In this document: one piece after another, positions 1 through 9,191 of the stretch
How positions within the stretch are numbered: position 1 is the stretch's first letter
How the letters are laid out: every line of letters begins with the position of its first letter
Origin: Methylotuvimicrobium sp018830325
GTDB taxonomy: Bacteria > Pseudomonadota > Gammaproteobacteria > Methylococcales > Methylomonadaceae
Assembly (NCBI RefSeq): GCF_044788715.1
Contig: NZ_CP173170.1
Location: 3,410,001-3,474,000 of the forward strand
Direction of reading: 5' to 3'
Length of the DNA stretch: 64,000 bases
Translations under genes and position numbers: made by a program
Notes under the pieces: generated by a model
Database searches by the model: none
What the model was told of the DNA's origin: nothing
The model's input: only the letters and a program-made list of their open reading frames with translations

Positions 1-1
1 C

Positions 2-2086
2 CGAACGCTCGGCTTCAATCGAGTTGCCCAAAAAGCGATAACACAACTGCCGCAACGCCATAAGCGCCTCCTCGATGCCTATGCCGAAGGCGTCAACAGC
101 TATATCGAGCAAGCCAATACCTTAACCTTTGAATTTAGCGTATTAAATTATCACCCCTCCCCTTGGCAAGCCGAAGACAGCATTCTGGTCATGCTCGGCA
201 TGTTCGATACGCTCACCGGTTGGGCCGAAAGAGAGGAACGCATGTTGACCGTGATGGAAAAAACGCTGCCTCCCGATCTACTTGCATTTTTGACGCCGGA
301 TACCGACCAGTTTACCGAGCACTTACAAGACTATCGCGAATCGTCGCGACCGGCTCGCCCCATTCCTTTAGCCTCGATGAAGGCGGCCCTTGATCAACAT
401 TCATCCGATGCCTTGAGAGTAGCCGGCGCCGTGCAATTACACGACACCCTGCCAGGATCTAATGCGTGGACCGTCAGCGGCAAGAAAACCCAGGATGGGC
501 GTGCGATACTTGCCAACGATATGCACTTAGGCATTACCGTACCCAACTTATGGTATCGAATCGAAGTCTATTATACCGAAACGCATGCAAGCGGCGTGAT
601 GCTACCCGGTGTACCGATAATAATTGCCGGCAGCAACAAACATTTAGCTTGGGGGGCAACAAATCTTTCCGGTGATTTTCTCGATTTAGTCAGCCTTGAA
701 ATCAATCCTGAAAATTCGAATGAATATCGTGTTGACGGAGGCTGGCAACGGTTCGAGCAACGGCATGAAATCATCGCCGTAAAAGGAGGGGATTCTCGAG
801 ATATAACAGTCAAACAAACGGAGTGGGGCCCAGTTGCCTCCGAACCTCTGATGGATAACTTAGTAGCTGTCCGCTGGACCGCATTGGACCCCAAAGCTAT
901 TAACATCGAATTGATCGACTTGGAACAAAATCGAACACTGGAAGAAGCCATTCCGACGATCAACCAAAGCGGCGGGCCGCAATTGAATTTTTTACTGGCC
1001 GATAAGACAGGCCGAATCGCTTGGACGCTGATGGGACGCATACCTAAGCGGTACGGCAACGACGGCTCGGTAAGCCGCTCTTGGGCGGACGGTTCCGCGG
1101 GCTGGAACGGTTATTTGAATCCGGAGTCATTGCCCCGCACAATCGATCCGCCGGAAGGTATTTTAGTTTCGGCCAACGATCGTCGATTCAGCAAAGACTA
1201 TCCTCATATCATCGGACGGCAGTTTGCCAACGGCTATCGAGCTTATCGGATTACTGAGCGGCTCGGACAAATCGAAATACTGAACGAACAAACGATGTTC
1301 GCATTGCAACTCGATAGTAAGAGCGAGTTTTATCAGTTTTACCAGCAATTGGCGTTATCGGTTCTGACACCGAAAAATTTCGAGCAAGAACCGGAATTAG
1401 CCGAATTGCGAGGCTACCTTCAGGCCTGGGACGGAAATGCGGATCGAGACAGCTTGGGGTTTGGGTTATTGGTGGAATTTCGCAAGCAATTGGCAAAATC
1501 GGTATTCGAGCCTTTTTTATCGGCATGTCGCAAATCGGATAGGAATTTCAACTACTCCTGGACCTACATCGACACACCATTACAACGGATTTTGACTGAA
1601 AAGCCGGTCGAACTGTTACCTGACCCGGCGCGTTTTCAAGACTGGGATGCATTCATTCTTAACCAATTAAAAGAAGGCTTCAGTCGACTTAAAAACCTAC
1701 ATCCCGAAGCGAGCTTTCCGGAACTAACTTGGGGGAAAATCAACCGAGCGCAATATCGCCATCCATTCTCAAGGGTATTGCCATGGGTCGGACGTTTCCT
1801 TGATATGCCGACGGACCCGTTATCGGGTTGCCCTTATTGCGTTCGAGTGGCCGGCCCCGATTTCGGCGCCAGCGAAAGGCTTGTGGTTTCTCCGCGTCAT
1901 ATAGATGAAGGAATACTGCACATGCCGGGCGGGCAATCGAGCCATCCTTTATCGCCCCACTATCGCGATCAACAAACATACTGGGTCGAAGGTTTGCCGA
2001 TACCGCTTCAGGCAGGGAAAACCGAGCATCGATTGATTTTGCAGCCGCGAAGGGATGGTGAGCGGCTAGGGGTAAATAGTGAATAG
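2..2086 (+). CDS. Penicillin acylase family protein (N-terminally hydrolase, 3' part, runs off window start)
   Basis: The frame is open from the first bases of the window, so the 5' end lies outside. The alpha-chain end carries the family stretch DAYAEGVNSYIEQ. The beta chain probably begins at the Ser of GSNAWTVSG, which in this Ntn-hydrolase family is both the autocleavage site and the nucleophile. NDMHLGITVPNLWY downstream is also typical. The mature enzyme would be a periplasmic heterodimer cleaving amide bonds; homologues act on penicillins, acyl-homoserine lactones or other N-acyl compounds, and the substrate cannot be read here. The stop codon lies inside a TAGTGAA heptamer repeat, so the last few residues are probably repeat-derived. 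Confidence 0.9.
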   Translation, partial: RTLGFNRVAQKAITQLPQRHKRLLDAYAEGVNSYIEQANTLTFEFSVLNYHPSPWQAEDSILVMLGMFDTLTGWAEREERMLTVMEKTLPPDLLAFLTPDTDQFTEHLQDYRESSRPARPIPLASMKAALDQHSSDALRVAGAVQLHDTLPGSNAWTVSGKKTQDGRAILANDMHLGITVPNLWYRIEVYYTETHASGVMLPGVPIIIAGSNKHLAWGATNLSGDFLDLVSLEINPENSNEYRVDGGWQRFEQRHEIIAVKGGDSRDITVKQTEWGPVASEPLMDNLVAVRWTALDPKAINIELIDLEQNRTLEEAIPTINQSGGPQLNFLLADKTGRIAWTLMGRIPKRYGNDGSVSRSWADGSAGWNGYLNPESLPRTIDPPEGILVSANDRRFSKDYPHIIGRQFANGYRAYRITERLGQIEILNEQTMFALQLDSKSEFYQFYQQLALSVLTPKNFEQEPELAELRGYLQAWDGNADRDSLGFGLLVEFRKQLAKSVFEPFLSACRKSDRNFNYSWTYIDTPLQRILTEKPVELLPDPARFQDWDAFILNQLKEGFSRLKNLHPEASFPELTWGKINRAQYRHPFSRVLPWVGRFLDMPTDPLSGCPYCVRVAGPDFGASERLVVSPRHIDEGILHMPGGQSSHPLSPHYRDQQTYWVEGLPIPLQAGKTEHRLILQPRRDGERLGVNSE

Positions 2087-2097
2087 TGAATAGTGAA
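2077..2097. repeat. Heptanucleotide repeat (TAGTGAA)x3
   Basis: Three perfect tandem copies of TAGTGAA. The acylase stop codon is the TAG of the second copy. Confidence 0.9.
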
Positions 2098-2140
2098 TGG
2101 CGTGATATCCGCTTGATACGTATGAAACAACTAATTTCAA

Positions 2141-2839
2141 TTAATTTTCAAAGATCTGTTTAATGTCGTTCGCCGACAATGCGCCGGAATGTAAGGCGCT
2201 GGCTATCAAGACATCGTTCACGCCGATTTTTTGTAGCTCGAATAGATCTTGTTTGTGCCGGATACCGCCTGCGGCGATAATCCGTTTCTCAGGAAACTCT
2301 CGGCAATAATAGCTCAGCTTCGCGAAATCCGGGCCGAGCTCACTACCGACTTGCGCTAACGTCATGATAATAATAGCGTTCGGCCATAAATTAGGATTGT
2401 CAAAAATCAACGACGAGCCGAGCCGGCCGTTTGCCGAATAATCGAGCGAAAGCACAAAGTCTTCCGGCAATCGCTCGATATGCTCGACATCGTCATCGTT
2501 CAACGATTCGGAGCCGATAACCGGTAAATAATTCGTAAACCCTTGGTAATAGCGCTGGTCCGAATGATTTCCCGAGTCGACCCAAAACTGCCTATCCGGA
2601 TAGCGGCTGAATACATCGAGTAAAAGGCTTTGATGAACCGATTCGCAAGCGGTAATAGCATTCAGATCGGCGATATAAAACACCTTAAAATCGTATAGCG
2701 ACAAAAAGGCATCAATGACGCGATCGATATCCGGCTCTTTGCATAATGAGGAACGAACCGGCACATATTCGACCCGATTACCTTTGACGGCATGAACGAC
2801 ATAATGGTCTTTGAGATCAAGGACCGGAATGATTTGCAT
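2141..2839 (-). CDS. HisA/HisF-related TIM-barrel protein, probable C1-cofactor pathway
   Basis: 232 residues with HisA/HisF signatures at both ends: IIPVLDLKD near the N-terminus (HisA has IIPAIDLK) and IIAAGGIRHKQDL plus IGVNDVLIASALHSG near the C-terminus, the phosphate-binding half of the barrel. It is not beside any histidine genes. It is divergently transcribed, 56 bp away, from the ATP-grasp and ASKHA genes that accompany H4MPT/methanofuran metabolism. HisA/HisF-like proteins of this type are recurrent neighbours of those genes in methylotrophs. A role in methylofuran or H4MPT synthesis is inferred; the reaction is unknown. Confidence 0.75.
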   Translation of the reverse strand: MQIIPVLDLKDHYVVHAVKGNRVEYVPVRSSLCKEPDIDRVIDAFLSLYDFKVFYIADLNAITACESVHQSLLLDVFSRYPDRQFWVDSGNHSDQRYYQGFTNYLPVIGSESLNDDDVEHIERLPEDFVLSLDYSANGRLGSSLIFDNPNLWPNAIIIMTLAQVGSELGPDFAKLSYYCREFPEKRIIAAGGIRHKQDLFELQKIGVNDVLIASALHSGALSANDIKQIFEN

Positions 2840-2895
2840 GTTACGAAACCAACCCTCTGCATTTTTAAGAAATAGTATGTATTATACTGTGTGTA

Positions 2896-3906
2896 ATGAA
2901 AATACTCGTTTTTGAATATGTTACCGGCGGCGGCTTTAGCCGTGAATGCATTCCCGATACGCTCGCCGCGGAAGGCTTGTTGATGCTGAAGGCTTTATTG
3001 CAGGATTTATCGGAAATAGCCGATATCAAGTTGAGTGCAATGCTCGATATCCGGTTTGCCGACGCAATTTCGGAATATGCCGGAGCAATCGAAATTGTGA
3101 CGATTGATGAGCATCAATCGGTACTCGAAATATTTCAAAAACAAGTCGAGCGTTGTGATGCGGTTTGGCCGGTAGCTCCCGAAATGAACAATATTCTGTT
3201 CGATTTGACCCGCATGATCGAACAACTTGGAAAAAGACTACTGTCCTCTTCGTCCGAAGCCGTCGCCATCACTTCGAATAAGCTCGAAACATTTCGTCAT
3301 CTGATACAAGAACAAATCGAAACCGTACCATCGGAACCTTTCATTGCGCACGAATTCCAACCGATCGGACGACACGTCATCAAACCGATCGACGGCATGG
3401 GCTGCGAACGAACATTCCGAGTCGATGACGCCGAGGATTGGGCGCTCGTGAAGTCTCAACTCGGTGAAACACCCTACATTGTCCAGCCTTACATTGACGG
3501 AACGCCGGCTAGCTTGAGTTGTTTATTCAACCATGGCAAGGGATGGCTCTTGTGCCATAATATCCAACGAATTGAAATCAAGGACTGCCGATTTAAGTTG
3601 AACGCTTGCCGAGTCAACGAACCCGGCGTCAATGAAAACTATCAAGCCCTGGTCGACCGTGTCGCACATGCTTTGCCGGGCTTATCCGGTTATGCCGGAA
3701 TCGATATCATCGAAACACCTAAATACATTGCGGTATTGGAAATCAATCCGCGTTTGACGACGTCTTACGCGGGGATACGAGAGGCCTTGGGAGTCAATGT
3801 CGCGGCAGAGGTTTTGCGAATGCCGCAAAACCAACCAAACGTGCCCCCCATCATCAATCGAAGCATTAATCTACTCATCGACGGAGACGAAACCTATGCA
3901 AACTAA
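2896..3906 (+). CDS. ATP-grasp ligase, MfnD/tyramine-glutamate-ligase-like, cofactor biosynthesis
   Basis: 336 residues. The central lobe (about 160-180) has HVIKPIDGMGCERTF, an ATP-grasp lysine and glycine-rich loop; the C-terminal lobe has VLEINPRLTTSYAG, the Mg-binding E-x-N pattern. Such enzymes join a carboxylate to an amine through an acyl phosphate. In methanogens an ATP-grasp enzyme (MfnD) adds glutamate to tyramine in methanofuran synthesis, and bacterial methylotrophs have relatives linked to the fhc system. The last 11 bp overlap the next gene, so the two are probably translationally coupled. Confidence 0.8.
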   Translation: MKILVFEYVTGGGFSRECIPDTLAAEGLLMLKALLQDLSEIADIKLSAMLDIRFADAISEYAGAIEIVTIDEHQSVLEIFQKQVERCDAVWPVAPEMNNILFDLTRMIEQLGKRLLSSSSEAVAITSNKLETFRHLIQEQIETVPSEPFIAHEFQPIGRHVIKPIDGMGCERTFRVDDAEDWALVKSQLGETPYIVQPYIDGTPASLSCLFNHGKGWLLCHNIQRIEIKDCRFKLNACRVNEPGVNENYQALVDRVAHALPGLSGYAGIDIIETPKYIAVLEINPRLTTSYAGIREALGVNVAAEVLRMPQNQPNVPPIINRSINLLIDGDETYAN

Positions 3907-4945
3907 CATTATCGGCTGGGATATCGGCGGCGCCCATTTAAAAGCGGCGCTGATCAACGAATTGGGCGAAGCACTGGCAATCGTTCAACGCCCCTGCGCG
4001 TTATGGCAAGGCATCGAACAATTGCAACAAGCCGTACAAGCCGTTACCGCCGAACTGCCGGAAGGCCGATACCGGCATGCGATTACGATGACGGGGGAAT
4101 TAGTCGATCATTTCGAGAGTCGAGAACAAGGCGTGCAACGCATCGTCGAAGCCATGTCGGTTTACTTTCCGGGCGATTCGCTGTGGATTTATGCCGGTTT
4201 GTCCGGATTCATTCGAGCCGGTTCGGTACTGCCCGAGCATAGCGAAAGCATCGCTTCGGCGAATTGGTTGGCTAGCGCATCGTTTGCCGCACGCAACATC
4301 GACAGCGGGTTATTTATCGATATCGGCAGCACCACAACCGATGTCATTGCGATGGCAAACGGAAAAATTAATGCCAAAGGTTTTACCGATTATAAGCGAC
4401 TTATTTCCGAAGAATTAATTTATACCGGCGTCGTGCGCACGCCGGTAATGGCTATCGCACAAACAGCCTTATTCAAAGGCGTCAAAATCGGATTAATGGC
4501 CGAGTATTTCGCGACGATGGCCGATGTTTACCGCATAACCGGCGAACTGGACGAAGCCCATGATCAAAACGATACCGCCGATGGCGGCGAAAAAACCGTT
4601 ACGGCCAGCGCCAGGCGTTTGTCGCGCATGATCGGGCATGAAGTCGAACACGAGTTGCCGGAATGCTGGCGCCATTTCGCGCTTTATCTCCGCAACCAAC
4701 AATTGCACAAAATACAAATGAGCTGCGAAAGGCAAATATCCAGAATTCGTTTACCTTCAGATAAACCGTTTGTCGGCGCCGGCGTCGGCCGCTTTTTGGT
4801 CAAACAACTAGCCGCCAACTTAGGGCACCCCTATCTGGATTTCAACGATTTATTCGAACAGTCCTTAGTTTCCTCGCCAATGTCCGCCGCCGATTGCGCA
4901 CCGGCCATCGCGGTAGCCTATTTAGCGTTGGCGCAATTCAAATAA
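3896..4945 (+). CDS. Hydantoinase/oxoprolinase-like ASKHA protein of the H4MPT-linked C1 pathway (MfnF-like)
   Basis: 349 residues from the ATG at 3896, which overlaps the preceding stop. An upstream in-frame start would run about 100 bp into the ATP-grasp gene and is unlikely. The N-terminal phosphate loop IIGWDIGGAHLKAAL and the second motif LFIDIGSTTTDVIAM place it in the ASKHA superfamily. The family is known as the probable H4MPT-linked C1 transfer pathway protein and includes the methanogen enzyme of the last condensation in methanofuran synthesis. With the ATP-grasp and HisA-like neighbours it most likely makes methylofuran, the carbon carrier of the FhcABCD complex encoded at 31426-37440. 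Confidence 0.8.
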   Translation: MQTNIIGWDIGGAHLKAALINELGEALAIVQRPCALWQGIEQLQQAVQAVTAELPEGRYRHAITMTGELVDHFESREQGVQRIVEAMSVYFPGDSLWIYAGLSGFIRAGSVLPEHSESIASANWLASASFAARNIDSGLFIDIGSTTTDVIAMANGKINAKGFTDYKRLISEELIYTGVVRTPVMAIAQTALFKGVKIGLMAEYFATMADVYRITGELDEAHDQNDTADGGEKTVTASARRLSRMIGHEVEHELPECWRHFALYLRNQQLHKIQMSCERQISRIRLPSDKPFVGAGVGRFLVKQLAANLGHPYLDFNDLFEQSLVSSPMSAADCAPAIAVAYLALAQFK

Positions 4946-5093
4946 GGGAAACAAGAGGATAAAATTCCCAACTTAGGGATCAAAAAGCGATGTGGTGGCT
5001 TGCTTGAAGTGGATACCCACAGTTTCCTGCTGCCGGCATCCTTGCCGAATATGTCTGTATCCTCCGTAATACTCTTAGAGAATATTGAATTTT

Positions 5094-5112
5094 GGGCGCC
5101 GAAGAAGCGCCC
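5094..5112. terminator. Weak hairpin between convergent genes
   Basis: GGGCGC pairs with GCGCCC around a 7-nt loop, between two converging genes. On the plus strand a T-rich GGTATTTATTTT follows; on the minus strand there is no T tract. Could end the plus-strand cofactor operon. Confidence 0.35.
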
Positions 5113-5117
5113 GGTAT

Positions 5118-5765
5118 TTATTTTGCCTGGTAATATTGAGCTAGTTCCTTGATTTCCTCGGCAGTCAATTGCTTGCTGAGAATTCTCATACGACCGAAAA
5201 TATCGTTGCGCCGTTCGTCTTTTTGATAGGCTTCAAGGGTCTGCACGAAATAGTCGGCTTGTTGACCGGCTAAAGCCGGAATATCCATTTTTTCTCCCTT
5301 ACCTTCGGCCCCATGACACACCGCACAAGGCGGCAGAGTCCTTTTGCCGTCGCCTTTCTTGACTAAAACCTCGGCCTTAGCCAACGATTGGCGCACCCCC
5401 TGAGGTTTAGGGGTCGGTAGCGTACTAAACCAAACGGCAAGATCGGCCATATCTTGATTGCTCAATCCGGTCACCATCGACCCCATCAGATCATGCTTTC
5501 GATGGCCGGTTTTATAATCCTGTAATTGTTTATAAGTATACGTCGCCAACTGTCCCGCCAATGACGGATAATTCGGCACTTGACTCACGCCCTGCTCTCC
5601 ATGACACCCCGTACAGGTAGCGGATAATTCCTTGCCTTTGGCGGCGTTACCTTTTTTGACGAAATTCAACTGCTCTGGCGTCCAGGCGACTTTTGACGCC
5701 GGCTCGGCCTGGGCGGCAGTCGAAACAAAAAGACCCGAAAGGGCCGCGACAACCATTTTATTCAT
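5118..5765 (-). CDS. Dihaem cytochrome c (c4-like), oxidase-associated
   Basis: 215 residues with a signal peptide (hydrophobic core VVAALSGLFVSTAAQA) and two class I haem sites, CTGCH and CAVCH, each followed by a YPSLAGQ or IPALAGQ segment and a Met in the second half, as in cytochrome c4. The start at 5765 is preferred over 5780 because GGGGA sits 8 nt upstream of it. It follows oxidase subunit I by 2 bp. As last gene of the operon it probably delivers electrons to the CuA centre of subunit II in the periplasm. Confidence 0.85.
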   Translation of the reverse strand: MNKMVVAALSGLFVSTAAQAEPASKVAWTPEQLNFVKKGNAAKGKELSATCTGCHGEQGVSQVPNYPSLAGQLATYTYKQLQDYKTGHRKHDLMGSMVTGLSNQDMADLAVWFSTLPTPKPQGVRQSLAKAEVLVKKGDGKRTLPPCAVCHGAEGKGEKMDIPALAGQQADYFVQTLEAYQKDERRNDIFGRMRILSKQLTAEEIKELAQYYQAK

Positions 5766-5767
5766 GT

Positions 5768-7387
5768 TCAAAATCCCCATGCGCTTGAGCCGAATGTTTT
5801 CATAAAAAAGAATTGTAGAATCGGTACGCCGAAACTCAGCGCCATCAAACCGGCGATGACTTTATTCCATAGCGTAAAATCGTTCAGGTATTCAGGCAGA
5901 TCGGTAACCGGATGAATCGGCTCGGCGTATTCGATTTCGCCTTCGAATACTTCTTGCGAACGATGCGTCATCGCTAAATTGTAAACAAACAAACAGGCGG
6001 AACCGAGCATTACCAAACCGCCGAAGATCATCGCCAGCTCGTAAGGATCCCAGGCCAATGTCAACAGCGAGTTATATTCGACACCGGAAATGCGCCGAGG
6101 CTGCCCCAATAAACCCAGCACATGCCAAGGCGTGGTTAGAATCGTCATGCCGATAAACCAAGTCCACAATTGCACCAGCGCCATATCTTTGGAAAAAAGC
6201 GGCTTACCGGCCATGATCGGCCAAAGATAATAAGCGATCGCAAAATACATGATCACGGTGGTACCGGCGAAGATCAAATGAAAATGCCCCGGCACCCAAG
6301 CCGTGTTATGGATCATTGCATTCATCGCATAACTGGCGTTGACTAGGCCGCCGAAGCCGCCGAGAATCAGCATTAACAAAGCCAGAATAACCGACAGCAC
6401 CATCGGATTACGCCAGGGCAGCGAACCGATCCAACCGAACAATCCCTTGCCGCCGCGCAACCTGCCGGCGATTTCGAGCGATGCAATCACGCTAAAACCG
6501 GTAATGAAGGTCGGAAGCGAAACAACGAAAGTCCCGACGCCATGCAGCAATTTCCATCCTTTAGCTTGCTCGGGATCCATATATAAATGATGAAAACCGA
6601 TCGGCAACGCAAAGACGATCAAGACCACGAAGGCGGCGCGGGCAATTTCATCGCTGAACAAATAACCGCCCGCCTGCTTCGGAACCAAGACATAAAATGC
6701 TGTATAAGCGGGGATCAACCAGAAATAGACGATCGGATGCAAGGTCCATGCAAACAAAGTGCGCGCCAGGCCCGGATCGAGCGTATCCATCCAGCCGAGT
6801 GCCATCGGAATCAATTGAAAGAGCACTTCCAGCGCGACACCGGCACTAGTCCAAAGCCACAAAAGCGCATTGCCGGCGGTTGCAAACATCGCGAGCGGCA
6901 CCGGCGCGCCGGGATTAGCTTGCTTCCATTCGCGCATCATCATGATCATGATGACGCACCACAGCCAGGAACCGACAATCAACAATGTCGCGCCGACATA
7001 GAACATCCAATGCCCGATAATCGGCGGATAAAACGTGTACAAAACCGAGGCTTTACCGGTCAATAGAGGTATTGCCGCCAGCACAGTGCCGAACGACGAT
7101 ATTCCAAATCCGGCCCAGGCCCATTGAGGGTTCCAAATCGGCTGCTTCAGACTAGTCGTCGCAACGACATAGCCGAAGCCCATGATGAAAAACGTCGTCA
7201 ATACAAAAGCCATTAATACGCCGTGCGTACTGACCGATGCAAAATACACCGAAGGCGATTCGATTGCCGGAATGAAACCGCTCCTTTCCAAGACTTGATA
7301 CTCGCCCATGAAACAGGCCAAAAGAAACGCGCCGAAGGCGACCCACAGATGGCAGAACGCCAGTTTTTTGGTGACCACATCAATCAT
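5768..7387 (-). CDS. ba3-type haem-copper oxidase subunit I
   Basis: 539 residues with about 13 transmembrane segments. Haem/CuB histidines are visible in VSTHGVLMAFV, TLHPIVYFWLIPAY (CuB His and following Tyr), GFHHLYMDP and VPGHFHLIFAG. The short N-terminus and the HPIVYFW form, rather than the WFFGHPEVYI of A-type enzymes, point to the B (ba3) family. The start at 7387 has a strong AAGGAGG just upstream, and its first 8 bp overlap subunit II. This would be a terminal quinol- or cytochrome-c-dependent O2 reductase; adjacency to a CuA subunit and a cytochrome c favours cytochrome c oxidase. Confidence 0.9.
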   Translation of the reverse strand: MIDVVTKKLAFCHLWVAFGAFLLACFMGEYQVLERSGFIPAIESPSVYFASVSTHGVLMAFVLTTFFIMGFGYVVATTSLKQPIWNPQWAWAGFGISSFGTVLAAIPLLTGKASVLYTFYPPIIGHWMFYVGATLLIVGSWLWCVIMIMMMREWKQANPGAPVPLAMFATAGNALLWLWTSAGVALEVLFQLIPMALGWMDTLDPGLARTLFAWTLHPIVYFWLIPAYTAFYVLVPKQAGGYLFSDEIARAAFVVLIVFALPIGFHHLYMDPEQAKGWKLLHGVGTFVVSLPTFITGFSVIASLEIAGRLRGGKGLFGWIGSLPWRNPMVLSVILALLMLILGGFGGLVNASYAMNAMIHNTAWVPGHFHLIFAGTTVIMYFAIAYYLWPIMAGKPLFSKDMALVQLWTWFIGMTILTTPWHVLGLLGQPRRISGVEYNSLLTLAWDPYELAMIFGGLVMLGSACLFVYNLAMTHRSQEVFEGEIEYAEPIHPVTDLPEYLNDFTLWNKVIAGLMALSFGVPILQFFFMKTFGSSAWGF

Positions 7388-7913
7388 TGTCTTTTCCTCC
7401 TTTTGAAGGGGCTTTTCCCGGCGCGGTCCAATGTTCTTTAGCGACGACCGAAACATTGCTCCACATATGATCGTGCCCTATGCCGCAATATTCATTACAT
7501 AGCAGCGGATATTCGCCGGGTTTCGGCAAGGTTGTCGTTACTTGCGCGACATACCCCGGTACGATCATCGTACTCATATTCGTCATCGGCATATGCACGC
7601 CATGGAGAACGTCCATGCTGACCCAACGAAAGGTTAAAGAAGTATCCGCCGGCACGGTAATGTGTTTCGGATAAAAACCGTAACGCCCGGCAACCATTCG
7701 AATGGTTATAGTGCCGCTTTCGTCGACTTGCACACCCAAATTATCTTCGTCGAATTCCTCGCTCAAATGTAGACTGGCTGAATCGATAGTCTCGACATTG
7801 CTCGGGGCATTAATGCCGTGAAATAATGCATCGATCAAGATAATACCGACAAAAAGACCGGCGATGCCGACTGCCGCATAGGCCCATTTTTTTTCAAGAG
7901 GATCTATATGCAT
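7380..7913 (-). CDS. ba3-type cytochrome c oxidase subunit II (CuA)
   Basis: 177 residues: one N-terminal membrane anchor (YAAVGIAGLFVGIILIDALF) and a periplasmic cupredoxin domain. The CuA site is intact: His in VLHGVHMPMT, then CNEYCGIGHDHMW with both Cys, the Glu, the His and the Met. A GTG/TTG-type extension upstream to 7997 exists but overlaps the small subunit gene and lacks a ribosome site. It accepts electrons from a soluble cytochrome c, plausibly the c4-like protein in the same operon. Confidence 0.9.
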   Translation of the reverse strand: MHIDPLEKKWAYAAVGIAGLFVGIILIDALFHGINAPSNVETIDSASLHLSEEFDEDNLGVQVDESGTITIRMVAGRYGFYPKHITVPADTSLTFRWVSMDVLHGVHMPMTNMSTMIVPGYVAQVTTTLPKPGEYPLLCNEYCGIGHDHMWSNVSVVAKEHWTAPGKAPSKGGKDND

Positions 7914-7923
7914 AAAATCACCA

Positions 7924-8076
7924 CTAATTGATCGCGCCGCGCGGCAAGAATACCCCGTAGTACAGGAACAGCCATGCGACAACCATGCCCACGCCAACGG
8001 TAATCATCAAAGCCCAAGTGCCGACAGGCGGGCTGTTCAGGATTTTTTCACGTTCTTCTTCACTTAATGGTTTCAT
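7924..8076 (-). CDS. Small oxidase subunit, IIa-like (50 aa)
   Basis: A short gene upstream of subunit II. The minus strand reads M-K-P-L-S-E-E-E, then one transmembrane helix of about 25 residues (TWALMITVGVGMVVAWLF) and a GVFLPRGAIN tail before TAG. AGAGGA lies at proper spacing upstream. The ba3 oxidase of Thermus has a single-helix subunit IIa, and small single-helix subunits precede subunit II in many ba3 operons. Position and topology match; sequence homology was not tested. Confidence 0.75.
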   Translation of the reverse strand: MKPLSEEEREKILNSPPVGTWALMITVGVGMVVAWLFLYYGVFLPRGAIN

Positions 8077-8168
8077 GGCTTCCTCTTATTTATTTTTATT
8101 AATTTGGTATGAATCGTACGGATATTAGCGGCAAGTAAACGCGAAGGAAACGTTAGCGTCAAGCAGTT

Positions 8169-8867
8169 TTACAAGTCCCGCGCCGCCCATAAAGCCGCGA
8201 CCTGGCCCAAATCGCGGCATTGCAAATGACATAACTCTCCGGCATAAGGGTCGGCCGGTAATACCGACGGAACATAGACGGTAAAAGCACCGGACGTGGA
8301 CGCCGCCATCACACCGGCGGTGGAATCTTCCAATGCTAAACAACGAGAAATAGGAATCGACAAACGTTCGGCCGCATTCAAGAAAATATCGGGCGCCGGC
8401 TTGCCTCGCTCGACATGATCGCGAGCGACAATCGTCTCGAAAACATTGCCGAGGCCGGCAAAATCGAGACACTCGAGTGCATTATTCAAACGACTGTTGG
8501 TGGCAAGACCATAGGGTATGTCGGATTCCTGCAATAATTTAAGAAATGTCCAAAAACCCTTCTTTATGTCGATGCCTTGCTTTTCGACGATGCGATACCA
8601 ACACACACCGCCCAGACGATTAAATTCCTGAAGATTGAAAGTGCTTCCGCAAAACTCAAGCAAGCGTATCTCGACATCGCGATAATGAAGTCCCGATAAA
8701 GATAGGCAGAAGGCACTCGGCAACTGATACCCCATGAGCGCGGCAGCCTGACGCCACGCCATGAAATAGGTGGTTTCGGTATCCAACACCAAGCCATCCA
8801 GATCGAATACAACCCCCTCGACAGCCCTCAAAGCCTTTCGAAAAGCATCCGCCTCACCGTTCACCAT
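8169..8867 (-). CDS. HAD-superfamily phosphatase (beta-phosphoglucomutase-like subfamily)
   Basis: 232 residues. Motif I VVFDLDGLVLDTE (nucleophile and acid Asp), motif II LATNS, motif III Lys in RGKPAPDIFLNAAERL and motif IV LALEDSTAGV are all present with an alpha-helical cap between motifs I and II. This is the class I.3 HAD layout of sugar-phosphate phosphatases and phosphomutases. The first residues (MVNGE) are encoded by a heptamer repeat, so the native start may be a little downstream. Substrate unknown. Confidence 0.85.
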   Translation of the reverse strand: MVNGEADAFRKALRAVEGVVFDLDGLVLDTETTYFMAWRQAAALMGYQLPSAFCLSLSGLHYRDVEIRLLEFCGSTFNLQEFNRLGGVCWYRIVEKQGIDIKKGFWTFLKLLQESDIPYGLATNSRLNNALECLDFAGLGNVFETIVARDHVERGKPAPDIFLNAAERLSIPISRCLALEDSTAGVMAASTSGAFTVYVPSVLPADPYAGELCHLQCRDLGQVAALWAARDL

Positions 8868-8877
8868 TCACTATTCA
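8857..8877. repeat. Imperfect heptamer repeat at the HAD gene start
   Basis: Three tandem heptamers CCGTTCA, CCATTCA, CTATTCA. The complement includes TAGTGAA-like units as at 2077-2097. The annotated HAD start codon lies inside it. Confidence 0.75.
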
Positions 8878-8908
8878 CCTTTGCTAAACATTCTCACACT
8901 GAAGCGGT

Positions 8909-9050
8909 CACTGCCATTAAGTTAAGCTGTGTTAAAAATAAGTAATTTTTGCATTCAAGCTCTAAGGTACCTTAGAAGCTTGCCATCCATGGCACTGGAT
9001 TCCGCCAGTCCATGGCGGAATGACGGGTTTCTCTGAACTTAATGGCAGTG
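8909..9050. mobile_element. MITE, 142 bp, 15-bp perfect terminal inverted repeats, 11-bp target duplication (copy 1)
   Basis: Left end CACTGCCATTAAGTT (8909-8923) is the exact reverse complement of the right end (9036-9050). The element is flanked by a perfect 11-bp direct repeat ACTGAAGCGGT at 8898-8908 and 9051-9061. The interior carries a small palindrome around CCATGGC and no ORF. A second copy with the same ends lies at 27286-27418. No transposase is present; it would be moved in trans. Confidence 0.88.
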
Positions 9051-9191
9051 ACTGAAGCGGTAGAAACAAGGAATCTTGGCCAATGCGACTTCGATACCAA
9101 TTAGTGCCACCCAGGCTTACCGACTCTCCCTCACCTAGCGTTAGGTGAGGGACGATCTGGGGATCGCTCCCACAAAGACCTCCATTCCCCC

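Noticed and set aside
571..1059. Minus-strand frame of 162 codons
   Set aside because: Antisense to the penicillin acylase beta chain.
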